From Butyrivibrio sp. (GTDB lineage Bacteria; Bacillota; Clostridia; Lachnospirales; Lachnospiraceae), in the NCBI GenBank assembly GCA_015056575.1, contig SVGA01000002.1, positions 1 through 64,000 of the forward strand: 64,000 nucleotides of DNA, written 5' to 3'. The notes beneath the pieces were generated by a model. It saw nothing but the letters and a program-made list of their open reading frames with translations. It was not told the DNA's origin and ran no database searches. The position numbers were made by a program, and so were the translations under genes. This document shows, in pieces, positions 51,069 to 59,282 of the stretch (position 1 is the stretch's first letter; every line of letters starts with the position of its first letter).

Positions 51069-51366
51069 CCGAAACCTCCTTATGAAATCTCCCTGAAAAC
51101 ATCTCTTTTAAATCCGAAAGTTTTTGCATGATAAGAAGCCTGTCTGTATCAGAGAGATCATCTTTCATTGCAATAACCTTTAGATCTCTTTCTATGCTTT
51201 CAAGTGCATGTATCATTTCTCTGTACTGTAATACTGGCGGTCTGATATCACGCCTGCCATTAAGCAGGCACTTAAGATACTGGGATCTTGTCATGCCTTC
51301 TTTGTCACATGCTTTATCAAACTGTTTTACTTCCGCTTCCGTCAAACTCATAAAAAGCCTCATCAT
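51052..51366 (-). CDS. MobC-like relaxosome accessory protein
   Basis: 104 aa. An RHH-like N-terminus (MSLTEAEVKQFDKACDKEGM then RSQYLKCLLNGRRDIRPP) and a C-terminal helix pair match MobC/MbeC-type mobilisation accessory proteins that bind oriT. AAGGGAGGGAT precedes the ATG. Directly downstream of the 457-aa gene and near the origin-like region. Confidence 0.72.
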   Translation of the reverse strand: MMRLFMSLTEAEVKQFDKACDKEGMTRSQYLKCLLNGRRDIRPPVLQYREMIHALESIERDLKVIAMKDDLSDTDRLLIMQKLSDLKEMFSGRFHKEVSDGNRG

Positions 51367-51375
51367 ATCCCTCCC

Positions 51376-52749
51376 TTAAAAAGGTAATTCCTCATTGTCC
51401 ATTGGCGGCATCTCAAATCCATCATCAGGAATATCAATATCGCCATAAGAACCGGGAGCAATGTCTTCTACAAAATCCGGCTTCTTAGGTACTTCTTCTA
51501 CATCATCAGGGAAAGGATCGTCTTCCTCTTCTTCCTTATAAGAATACTTACTTATTGGAAGACCTACTGCTTTACGAAGTTCATTGATCTCATCAATGGG
51601 TACAAGCTGAAACTTTGTCTTTCGTCCGTTATAGTCTGCTGTGATATACCACTTTCCCTCGATAAGTTCACGAGCCAGGTTGAGCTTCATCCTATACTCG
51701 CTTGCATCTGCGAACTGGCTTAAGAATGCCACTGTATTTTCATATGTTGAGCAAGTATCCGGATCTTCCAATATATAAATAAGGAAATCTGCATTGATAC
51801 AATGAGCCCCGGCATATGTCAAAAGCCTCTCAATATGCGTGTTATGATACTCAGAGTTCATGGCATACATCATGAGCTTTTCCTGATTGGTAAGCCTGTC
51901 AGACTTGATAATGTTATTTAAGGAAATGAATCTGTTGCGGAGAATCTTATCCCTCTCTTTCTGACGCTCACTCTTACTATCCCCATGCGCCGGGAATAAC
52001 TGCCCTACTCTTGATTCCATCTTCTTGACCTCAGCATTATCCCTGACTCTCTTTGAAAAGAACCTCTTTGTTCCCACAGTCTTCATTGTTCTAAGTGCAT
52101 GATTTTTCTCTGTCAGCTCATGCCCCGGCTCAAATCCTGCATCTTCGGTATCTGTCGGTATCTCTTCATAAAAAGAATCGAGCTCTCCGCCATACCTTGC
52201 AACACAAGCATCTACATCCAATAACTCGTCAGGATCCACCAGGAAACATTCGTCTGATGGATGCACCTTTGGACCCACAGATATGCTGCTTGCCACAAGT
52301 ACTTTTCTTTCCAGTTCTGTCTTTAAGGATCCTCCAGCTCTCTTTGAGAGCTCTGCCTTAAGCTTGCTAATATAATCTTCCTGCTGTGTAATCTTTTGTG
52401 AGTACTCCTGCAGCTCAGATGTCAAATCAGCAATCTGCCTTTTTAGCATCTCAATTTCTTCTTCCAGTTCCTGTTCAGAATCCTGCCCATAGCCCTTTGG
52501 AATAAGATTTTCTGTCAATGTTTGAAGATCCTCTGCCAAAGTCTGGTAGTCATATGACAGCTCATCTCCGTTTATAGAGATATAAGCAGGCTGCCCTGTC
52601 AGGTACTCCGTTCTTCTCTGAAAGGTTCCACCAGTAGCCCCTTTCTTTTTTAAGGCTGCTTTCATTTCTTCTACAGAGCTAATCCCAAGAGCCGCCACTT
52701 CATAAACATCTGAGTACTCTGCTATTTTTTTAAGCACTGCGTAATCCAT
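51376..52749 (-). CDS. Element protein with coiled coil, possible replication/transfer initiator
   Basis: 457 aa. Coiled coil at about residues 85-145 (QELEEEIEMLKRQIADLTSE). A helical part near 270-400 (NNIIKSDRLTNQEKLMMYAM, GKWYITADYNGRKTKFQLVP) could bind DNA, and the C-terminal 50 residues are very acidic. No confident family. First gene behind the phased-repeat region and motif copy 7; AAAGGAGGTTTTTGG precedes the ATG. Replication or relaxosome function is inferred from position only. Confidence 0.55.
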   Translation of the reverse strand: MDYAVLKKIAEYSDVYEVAALGISSVEEMKAALKKKGATGGTFQRRTEYLTGQPAYISINGDELSYDYQTLAEDLQTLTENLIPKGYGQDSEQELEEEIEMLKRQIADLTSELQEYSQKITQQEDYISKLKAELSKRAGGSLKTELERKVLVASSISVGPKVHPSDECFLVDPDELLDVDACVARYGGELDSFYEEIPTDTEDAGFEPGHELTEKNHALRTMKTVGTKRFFSKRVRDNAEVKKMESRVGQLFPAHGDSKSERQKERDKILRNRFISLNNIIKSDRLTNQEKLMMYAMNSEYHNTHIERLLTYAGAHCINADFLIYILEDPDTCSTYENTVAFLSQFADASEYRMKLNLARELIEGKWYITADYNGRKTKFQLVPIDEINELRKAVGLPISKYSYKEEEEDDPFPDDVEEVPKKPDFVEDIAPGSYGDIDIPDDGFEMPPMDNEELPF

Positions 52750-52782
52750 CCAAAAACCTCCTTTCGTGCTTTCTACCTATAT

Positions 52783-52807
52783 GTGGGGCATACCGAAAGC
52801 AAATCCG
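52783..52807 (-). promoter_or_regulatory. Two-box element motif (copy 7)
   Basis: Minus strand CGGATTTG-N9-TGCCCCAC, two mismatches to consensus but the same 9-bp spacer, 33 bp before the ATG at 52749. Confidence 0.8.
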
Positions 52808-52829
52808 AAACAATCCTTATAAAAATCTG

Positions 52830-53043
52830 TACGCTTCCGTACTCCGCACCCGTATAATCTCCATGCTTTAAAACGGCATAAAATACGCACCCGTAACAGG
52901 CTCAAAGCCGCACAAATACTGGGTTGTACGCGTCCGTACAGCCTTTAAAAACAGGCCTTATAAAATTGTAAAAATGAATTTGGGGAAATTACGGTGCCGT
53001 ACCACCTTGAAAGCCCCTAAAATATGGCATGTACGACCCCGGA
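52830..53043. repeat. Five helically phased TACG-N4-CGTA sites
   Basis: TACGCTTCCGTA (52830), TACGCACCCGTA (52884), TACGCGTCCGTA (52927), TACGGTGCCGTA (52990) and the degenerate TACGACCCCGGA (53032). Steps of 54, 43, 63 and 42 bp are close to whole numbers of helical turns (about 5, 4, 6, 4), so bound proteins would face one side. Confidence 0.8.
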
Positions 53044-53189
53044 CAGAAATTATGAAAAACAAGAAAAAAAGAATAACAGGATACGCCTAAAGTTGCAGGC
53101 TAACTTTACGCAGACCGTCTGCCTATGGCATCCGGAAAAGGGAGTGCCCTATGACCCCAGCGATCCAAAAATCAGGCAAAAAGAAAGAG

Positions 53190-53241
53190 CGACGTCATTT
53201 CGGCGTCACCCTTAATCTCTTCTGACGTCATTTTGACGTCG
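53190..53241. repeat. Right GACGTC box array
   Basis: CGACGTCA (53190-53197), CGGCGTCA (53201-53208), TGACGTCA (53223-53230), TGACGTCG (53234-53241); spacing 11, 22, 11. Inverted copy of the left array near 9.5 kb. Ends 7 bp from the stop of the nuclease gene. Confidence 0.8.
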
Positions 53242-53247
53242 ATACAA

Positions 53248-54387
53248 TCAAATTAAAATATCAGTAATTTTTTCCCAATTGAATCTATACCCTTCATTTG
53301 GAACAAAATATCCTGTATTCGATGTTTCTACTAGCCCAAGTTTATTCCATAACTTTGGTTCATCACGAACATATGATTTCTTTTTACCTGTGGTAACAGC
53401 AGTTGGTTTTCTCTTTCCAATACATCCTCTTGATGTCAAATAATTATCAAGGGCAACTTTATAATCATCGCTTTTATTGGGTATAATAATCGTTGTATCC
53501 TTTTGATATCCATCTATCAAATTTATCAAATCAAGATGTCTGCCCTCCACAAGTAATAACCTTGCAAGTTTTTTTATAAATTGATCGCTATCTGGACCAT
53601 ATTTTTTACCTATGCTTAATAATTCAAAGCCCAAATCTGTGAGCCGCCCCTCCGAATTTGTCCATAATTCTAATTGTACAAGAGGGATTTTATAGTTTTG
53701 TTTTTCCGCTTTATATGACGCAGAACCTATAGGTGCAGTCTTATGTCTTCTTGTCCCATCCCACTGCTTTGTTTTACCAGCGAGCATCTGTTTATAAAAT
53801 TCAGGAAAAATATCCGTAGAATATATATCTCCGCTTTTATCTGAAAACTTAAAACTCAAATTTAATAAATCATACACTTCGTATTGACTTATATCTCTCC
53901 ACCAGCACCAAAAAGTCTTTATATCTTTTCCCGTTTTCGCTTTGATAGAAGAAGTCCTTAATGTTGTAATTGGCCTTATTATCTTTACAGTATGAGACTT
54001 TAAATCATATGAATACAGTGAAGTAGTAACATTACTAAACTCAGGTGAAGCTAATGTTTTTTTCACAAATTTAGCAATCTCAAAACCATCATCTGCAACT
54101 TCGGGAAGTATCAATCCAGAATAATTGTGTTTTTGCAAATACGATAAAGACTGTCCTAGTCCCGTCAAATACTCCCTTTTAGTCTGGTATGGAGGTTTAA
54201 ACTCAAGGGCATATGTAAAATCATTAACACTATCGTAACAAACATAATCCGGTCTAGGCCATCCCCAATCACCTGTTCTTACCATTGAAGTAGAAAAAAT
54301 TTGTTGGAATTTTGGATCTGCTTTTCTAATCTTATTTAAAATTTGATCTCCACATTTTGTGGCTAATAAATCATGCGTTGCTCCCAT
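53248..54387 (-). CDS. Restriction endonuclease-like protein R1 (intact PD-(D/E)XK)
   Basis: 379 aa. N-terminal nuclease fold: P46-D47 in WPRPDYV, E62-F-K64 in ALEFKPP and GLGQS at 76-80, a complete PD-(D/E)XK pattern. Residues about 165-379 are shared with R2 (WCWWRD.SQYEV, KQWDGT, YKAEKQNYKIP, KKSYVRDEPKLWNKLG). The C-terminal part is probably for target recognition or dimerisation. Start ATG with GGAGGATGTAG, overlapping the M2 gene. Last gene of the operon. Restriction role inferred from motif and methylase neighbours. Confidence 0.75.
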   Translation of the reverse strand: MGATHDLLATKCGDQILNKIRKADPKFQQIFSTSMVRTGDWGWPRPDYVCYDSVNDFTYALEFKPPYQTKREYLTGLGQSLSYLQKHNYSGLILPEVADDGFEIAKFVKKTLASPEFSNVTTSLYSYDLKSHTVKIIRPITTLRTSSIKAKTGKDIKTFWCWWRDISQYEVYDLLNLSFKFSDKSGDIYSTDIFPEFYKQMLAGKTKQWDGTRRHKTAPIGSASYKAEKQNYKIPLVQLELWTNSEGRLTDLGFELLSIGKKYGPDSDQFIKKLARLLLVEGRHLDLINLIDGYQKDTTIIIPNKSDDYKVALDNYLTSRGCIGKRKPTAVTTGKKKSYVRDEPKLWNKLGLVETSNTGYFVPNEGYRFNWEKITDILI

Positions 54388-55405
54388 CTACATCCTCCAT
54401 AACAGTAATAATGTGATTAGCCAATACTTCAGCCAATTTAACAGGTACTGCATTTCCAACTTGTATACACTGATTCTGTCGATTTCCTTCAAAAATTACA
54501 TCATCCGGAAATGTCTGTATCCTAGCCGCTTCTCTGACCGTCAAGCTTCTATTTTCAGTCGGGTGTAGCGGAAATGCATTATGACCTGGAACCATCGTAG
54601 TAGCAGGTCTAAATCTACTTAGCCTTTTATAAACATGGCTAAAGTTCTTTATTGTGTTATCTGCATAATCGGAACGTGACCCCTTTGCAACATCATCTGG
54701 TAATCCACTATCCGGTATTCCTTCTCCTTCTTTTATGCATGAAATCCTTTTAGTCACTACCGCGTTGTGGTGCATAGGTACATGATTAGGAAATACATTT
54801 TCTTTCCCAACCAAATCCATTATTGCATCGCCAACAGTTGCATATTTTTCTTTTTCATAAATCTTTGCAGGAAAGCTCGGAATTATATCTATATCTTTAC
54901 GTATCCCAAGGAACAACACCCTATATCTCATTTGTGGTACACCATAGTCAGCAGCACAGACAACCTGGTGTATTACATTATATCCTTTTGCCTCAAATTC
55001 AGCTGTTATTGCATCTTTTATAAGCCCATTATTTGCAGATAACAATCCTTTAACATTTTCCATTAAAAACACTTTAGGCTTTATAACATCAACAAATCGA
55101 ATAAACTCAAATACCAATTCATTTCTTGGATCTTTTACCAAACGCTTTCCTATAGTTGAAAACCCCTGGCAAGGTGGGCCTCCAATAATTATATCCACTT
55201 TACCTTTATAAGGTTCAAGTTCACTATCTTTTATTGTTCTTATATCTCTATCCCACACAGGAACATCCGGATAGTTCCTCTTATGTGTCTGAATTGCCGG
55301 TTCCCATACTTCAACAGAAAATTCTGGTTTTAATCCTGCGTCCATAAATCCTCTGAGAAATCCACCTGCTCCACTAAATAGATCAATGAAGTTATTCATT
55401 TTCAT
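54371..55405 (-). CDS. DNA (cytosine-5) methyltransferase M2
   Basis: 344 aa from the ATG giving MKMNNFIDLFSG (a TTG four codons earlier is possible). All key C5-methylase motifs: IDLFSGAGGF (I), GGPPCQGFSTIG (IV, catalytic Cys), FLMENVKGL (VI), QMRYRV (VIII), PGHNAFPLHPTENRSLTVRE (IX region), QVGNAVP (X). The variable region between VIII and IX is short, consistent with one target sequence. Similar to but distinct from M1. Overlaps both neighbours, so tightly coupled. Confidence 0.93.
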   Translation of the reverse strand: MKMNNFIDLFSGAGGFLRGFMDAGLKPEFSVEVWEPAIQTHKRNYPDVPVWDRDIRTIKDSELEPYKGKVDIIIGGPPCQGFSTIGKRLVKDPRNELVFEFIRFVDVIKPKVFLMENVKGLLSANNGLIKDAITAEFEAKGYNVIHQVVCAADYGVPQMRYRVLFLGIRKDIDIIPSFPAKIYEKEKYATVGDAIMDLVGKENVFPNHVPMHHNAVVTKRISCIKEGEGIPDSGLPDDVAKGSRSDYADNTIKNFSHVYKRLSRFRPATTMVPGHNAFPLHPTENRSLTVREAARIQTFPDDVIFEGNRQNQCIQVGNAVPVKLAEVLANHIITVMEDVDGSNA

Positions 55406-56429
55406 AATATTTATCAAGCTCCTCCCTTAAATATTTTGCCCATGCCTGAGCCATTATAGGTGGAACTGCATTACCAACTTGCATGCACTGTTTTTGTCTA
55501 GGTCCTTGAAAAATATAATCATCTGGAAAAGTTTGTATTCTAGCAGCTTCCCTGACCGTCAAACTTCTATCTAACCATGGATGAATTGGGAATGCGTTAT
55601 GCCCAGGAACCATTGTAAGCGAAGGTTTATTTCGATGGAGTCGCTTAAATGTGTTACCAAAATTTTTTCTATACAGTTCTGGTGGTAACTTATCCTCCGG
55701 AAGCCTCCCACCTTCTGGAATAAGGGCATATCTCCGCAAATTAATTGCTCCATGTTTTAGAGCAACATGATTAAAAGAGCTATCATCTCCTCGTGTCGCC
55801 AAGTCCCCAATTGCGTCTCCAACAGTTTTATAAGGCTTTTCTTCTGTTCCATCACAACATGGAATTGGAGGATGCATTTTCACACCAACTCTATTACCAT
55901 AAAAGAATACTCTATTTCTAATTTGAGGCACACCATAATCAGCTGCATTTAAAATAATGTAATTAAACTCGTATCCTGTCTTCTTAAAAGTATCCTTAAT
56001 CTCTTCAAATATTCTACCCTTATCTCTTGTCAGTAGCCCTTGCACATTCTCCATAACGAAAAATTTAGGTTTCAAATAGTTTAACACTCTGATATATTCC
56101 CTAAATAATGTATTTCTAGGATCAAATGCTTTTCTCTTATCGGGATTAGATGAAACACGCGCTCCAATCGTTGAGAACCCTTGACACGGAGGTCCCCCAA
56201 TTAAAACGTCTATGTTTTCATTAGGGTCTATGTATTTATCAAGTAACTCTGATGACAAGTCATGTATATCCATTTTCAAAAACGGAACATTCGGCCTATT
56301 AATCTCGTGAACTTTAGCGCAATCATCATCAAAGTCGGTTGAAAAAATTGTTTTAAATCCCTCCTTTTCAAATCCAAGCTGAAAGCCTCCTGCTCCACTA
56401 AATAAATCTACTATTTTATATTCATGCAT
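55392..56429 (-). CDS. DNA (cytosine-5) methyltransferase M1
   Basis: 345 aa. Motifs: VDLFSGAGGF (I), GGPPCQGFSTIG (IV), FVMENVQGL (VI), QIRNRV (VIII), PGHNAFPIHPWLDRSLTVRE (IX region), QVGNAVP (X). Methylates one cytosine in the operon's target. GGAAGGTATTACAA precedes the ATG, which overlaps the end of the R2 gene by 8 bp. Two nearly equal C5-methylases side by side suggest an asymmetric target with one enzyme per strand. Confidence 0.93.
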   Translation of the reverse strand: MHEYKIVDLFSGAGGFQLGFEKEGFKTIFSTDFDDDCAKVHEINRPNVPFLKMDIHDLSSELLDKYIDPNENIDVLIGGPPCQGFSTIGARVSSNPDKRKAFDPRNTLFREYIRVLNYLKPKFFVMENVQGLLTRDKGRIFEEIKDTFKKTGYEFNYIILNAADYGVPQIRNRVFFYGNRVGVKMHPPIPCCDGTEEKPYKTVGDAIGDLATRGDDSSFNHVALKHGAINLRRYALIPEGGRLPEDKLPPELYRKNFGNTFKRLHRNKPSLTMVPGHNAFPIHPWLDRSLTVREAARIQTFPDDYIFQGPRQKQCMQVGNAVPPIMAQAWAKYLREELDKYYENE

Positions 56430-57543
56430 TTGTAATACCTTCCTCCGTTGTCATAAGAATTTCATTGATTTTATCCCAATTAAAATCAATACCTTTAAAA
56501 GGAATAAAATATCTTCCTTTGCCACCGGAATTAATTATTCCAAATTTATTCCATAACTTTGGTTCATCCCTAACGTAAGCTTTCTTAGCCCCTGTTGTTC
56601 TTGCCGACGGTTTTCTAGTCCCTAATGAATTTTTTTCTTCCATGTAATCGTCAAAAAGTATAAAAAATTCCACACTTGTCTCAGGCACTAATTCAGGTCT
56701 GCTCTTTTGAAATTCATCTAAATCCTTTATCAAATCAAGATGTTTTCCATCAATTAATATCATTTTAGCTAGGTAATTCATATATACATTACTAGAATCA
56801 CCATGTCTCTTTGAAACTTCTAACAGAATCCTTCCTTTTTCAGTAATATGTCCGGTTTCAGGCTCCCATAATCCAAGCTGACACATCGGTATTTTATAAT
56901 TTTGCTTTTCTGCTTTATAAGAAGCTTCAGAATATTTTTTGTTCCGCGGTGTACCATCCCACTGTTTAGTTTCTTTATTAATCATCATTTCAAAGAATTT
57001 GGGATAAACCTTTTCAGTATAAATATCTCCATCTTCATCATCATACTTGCTACTTAATTCCAATAAAACTGCGACCTCATACTGACTTGCATCACGCCAC
57101 CAACACCAATATGATTTTTTTTCGCTTTTTGATCTTTCTTTTGTAGTTGTGTCAGAATATTTATAGCTCCTATTGATTAAGATATTTCCCATTTGATCAT
57201 ATGTAACAATCCCTATTGCTAACGTATCCAATTTCTTTTCTGTAATGTAATCACATAAATCATTAGCTAATGAGAGTTTGTTCCAACTTATACACAGCAC
57301 ACATGCATCAAACGACTTTAAACATTGTAGAATCAATTTTAAAGATTCATCCTGATTTTCGAGATTATCTTCAAAAACAAATTCAACACTTTTTTGAGTC
57401 TCAATGTCTTGATATGCATAGGAGTCCTGGGGCATATTCCATGCAGCTATACGTCTTCCCCCTGCGCTAAATGCGTTCACGTCTAAACATAAATCTTTAT
57501 TTCTGAGTAATTTTTCAACTATTTGCTTTCTTAATTCATCCAT
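56422..57543 (-). CDS. Restriction endonuclease-like protein R2 (active site apparently lost)
   Basis: 373 aa paralogue of R1. The C-terminal region (about 145-373) aligns well by eye (WCWWRDASQYEV, KQWDGTPRNK, SYKAEKQNYKIP, GTRKPSARTTGAKKAYVRDE). The N-terminal region is diverged: where R1 has ALEFKPPYQT, R2 reads VEFVFEDNLE, so the catalytic lysine is missing. Probably a non-catalytic subunit or a specificity partner in a heterodimer. Starts 3 bp after the helicase stop; overlaps M1. Confidence 0.65.
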   Translation of the reverse strand: MDELRKQIVEKLLRNKDLCLDVNAFSAGGRRIAAWNMPQDSYAYQDIETQKSVEFVFEDNLENQDESLKLILQCLKSFDACVLCISWNKLSLANDLCDYITEKKLDTLAIGIVTYDQMGNILINRSYKYSDTTTKERSKSEKKSYWCWWRDASQYEVAVLLELSSKYDDEDGDIYTEKVYPKFFEMMINKETKQWDGTPRNKKYSEASYKAEKQNYKIPMCQLGLWEPETGHITEKGRILLEVSKRHGDSSNVYMNYLAKMILIDGKHLDLIKDLDEFQKSRPELVPETSVEFFILFDDYMEEKNSLGTRKPSARTTGAKKAYVRDEPKLWNKFGIINSGGKGRYFIPFKGIDFNWDKINEILMTTEEGITNA

Positions 57544-57545
57544 AA

Positions 57546-59282
57546 TTAAACCTTTGAATTTTCAAATATCGGCGGAAACTTTAGTACGCTTGTATTCTCA
57601 CCTGACGCTTCTATTGCAGCTATATCATCTAACCAAACTCTCAAGAATTTTTCTGTTTCAGGATCATCTCCAGTAACCTTTTTAAATGTAACTTTATTGG
57701 GAAGACTTATCCTTGTAGGTTTTCGTTTGTCATAATTTTCATCGTCTTCAAGTCCATCTTTTAATTCAATTCCTGCAGCAAATCTTCTGATATCTGAAAC
57801 AAAGTCTAGTACAATTACCTTGTCCTTATCTTCAGCAATACGAAGCCCCCGCCCCAACTGTTGGATAAAAATCCTTCTAGAATGTGTAACACGTTGAAAA
57901 ACGAGTATATTCACATCTGGAACATCAAGTCCCTCATTAAAAATATCTACTGTACACACAACATTTACAATTCCGTCTGCAAAATCTGCTAATATCCTAT
58001 TTTTTTCAAACTGGGTCATGGAATAACCATTGCCAGAATTCGAATATATTGCAGCAGCATTACAGAATCCTAATGCATTTAGTTTAGCGGTCATTATATT
58101 GGCATGATCTATCGTTCCACAGAATACTATTGCACGTGGATTATGCTGTTCTAACCACGTTCTCTTTAATTCATACACTACAGAATCATCCCACTGATCA
58201 ATAAATAATGTTCTATTAATCTGCTTTGGTGTAAATGATTGTCCCTCCAAATTGCGTAATGCATCCCAGTTTATATTATCGGTATACATTCTATAATCTA
58301 CATTTGCCAAAAATCCCTTTTTCAGGCCTTCTACCATATCAATGCAAACTACAGTTTCGCCAAATATATCTGAAAGATCTACATTATCAGGTCTCCACGG
58401 AGTTGCTGTTAATCCAAGTAAAAAAGGTCCATTATACTTTCCAGCATCAGTCTTGCGAAAAACTGATCTGTAAGTCTGAGAACCGGCATGGTGGCATTCA
58501 TCTACAATAATTACATCAAACTTTGGAAATTCATCGTATCTTGCTATGTGCTCTGCTATCGTATCTACACATGCAAACACAAAGTTGGAATCCCGAAGTT
58601 CTTCCGTTGTTGGCTTTTCATATCCATTCCAAACTAAAGACTTCTGCTCTTTTGTCATAAATCTCCAAAATGACCGCTCTAGTTGATAAATGAGCGGATT
58701 AGTATGTGCCAAAACTAAAACCTTTAATTCGGAATTCATATTCAACATGCGTCTTATACTTTCAGCCGCAATAAAGGTTTTTCCCATACCTGTTGCTAAA
58801 ACTGCTAGAGCCTTGCCTGAACCATTCAAATACGCATTTAATATTCCTTGTATGGCTTTCTCTTGATATTCACGTATTGGATACTTATTAGGCACACCTT
58901 CTCCAAGGCGTTTTGCGTGTTCAATTAATGTATCTACATCCCAAAGCTGAATATTTATACCATTTTTCAACAATTCATTTTGGTGTTGAATAGCCTTAGT
59001 ATCAAATCCATTAGACGCGCATATGACAGGTACTTTTGCCTTATATATTTGAGCAGCTCGTAGCGTCTCATCTATAACTTCTACACCTACTGGTTTCTTC
59101 CAGTGCTTTGCTTGAAACAACCAACGTATTCCATTTCTGGACGCTATAATGTCAGCTCCATGATCATTTGATTGTCCCACTACTCTAGCACCATCAAATC
59201 CTTCAGCCTGAGCCAATCTGCAAATCAGTCTCTCAAAAGACTGCCATGAATTATTCTTTATTCCTTCTTTATCTATGAACAT
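57546..59282 (-). CDS. Mrr-like nuclease fused to an SF2 helicase
   Basis: 578 aa. Residues 1 to about 118 form an Mrr/restriction-endonuclease-like domain with H41-G-A-D44 and Q57-A-K59 as the catalytic D-QxK set. Helicase motifs: I TGMGKT (164-169), II DECH (261-264), III LTATP (291-295), VI QQLGRGLR (474-481). Reminiscent of the DEAD/DEAH restriction helicases. TAATG overlap with the GHKL gene. Probably translocates on or remodels DNA for cleavage. Confidence 0.87.
   Translation of the reverse strand: MFIDKEGIKNNSWQSFERLICRLAQAEGFDGARVVGQSNDHGADIIASRNGIRWLFQAKHWKKPVGVEVIDETLRAAQIYKAKVPVICASNGFDTKAIQHQNELLKNGINIQLWDVDTLIEHAKRLGEGVPNKYPIREYQEKAIQGILNAYLNGSGKALAVLATGMGKTFIAAESIRRMLNMNSELKVLVLAHTNPLIYQLERSFWRFMTKEQKSLVWNGYEKPTTEELRDSNFVFACVDTIAEHIARYDEFPKFDVIIVDECHHAGSQTYRSVFRKTDAGKYNGPFLLGLTATPWRPDNVDLSDIFGETVVCIDMVEGLKKGFLANVDYRMYTDNINWDALRNLEGQSFTPKQINRTLFIDQWDDSVVYELKRTWLEQHNPRAIVFCGTIDHANIMTAKLNALGFCNAAAIYSNSGNGYSMTQFEKNRILADFADGIVNVVCTVDIFNEGLDVPDVNILVFQRVTHSRRIFIQQLGRGLRIAEDKDKVIVLDFVSDIRRFAAGIELKDGLEDDENYDKRKPTRISLPNKVTFKKVTGDDPETEKFLRVWLDDIAAIEASGENTSVLKFPPIFENSKV

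Larger units (their letters stand above)
52808..53247. other. Non-coding origin-like region (candidate oriT/ori)
   Basis: 440 bp with no supportable gene. It contains five TACG-N4-CGTA-type palindromes (52830-53043) and the right GACGTC array (53190-53241), next to the MobC-like and 457-aa genes. A short open frame on the plus strand (53024-53215) has no start signal. Assignment as an origin is inference. Confidence 0.5.

Noticed and set aside
52830-53043. CRISPR array
   Set aside because: The repeats are 12 bp, palindromic and unevenly spaced with no cas genes; a protein-binding site array fits better.
53024-53215. 63-codon plus-strand frame in the origin-like region
   Set aside because: Overlaps the fifth phased repeat and the GACGTC array, has no ribosome binding site and no recognised sequence.
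54371-56429. Tandem methylases as a recent duplication or assembly artefact
   Set aside because: The two proteins share motifs but differ clearly in variable region and many other positions, so they are old, distinct paralogues.
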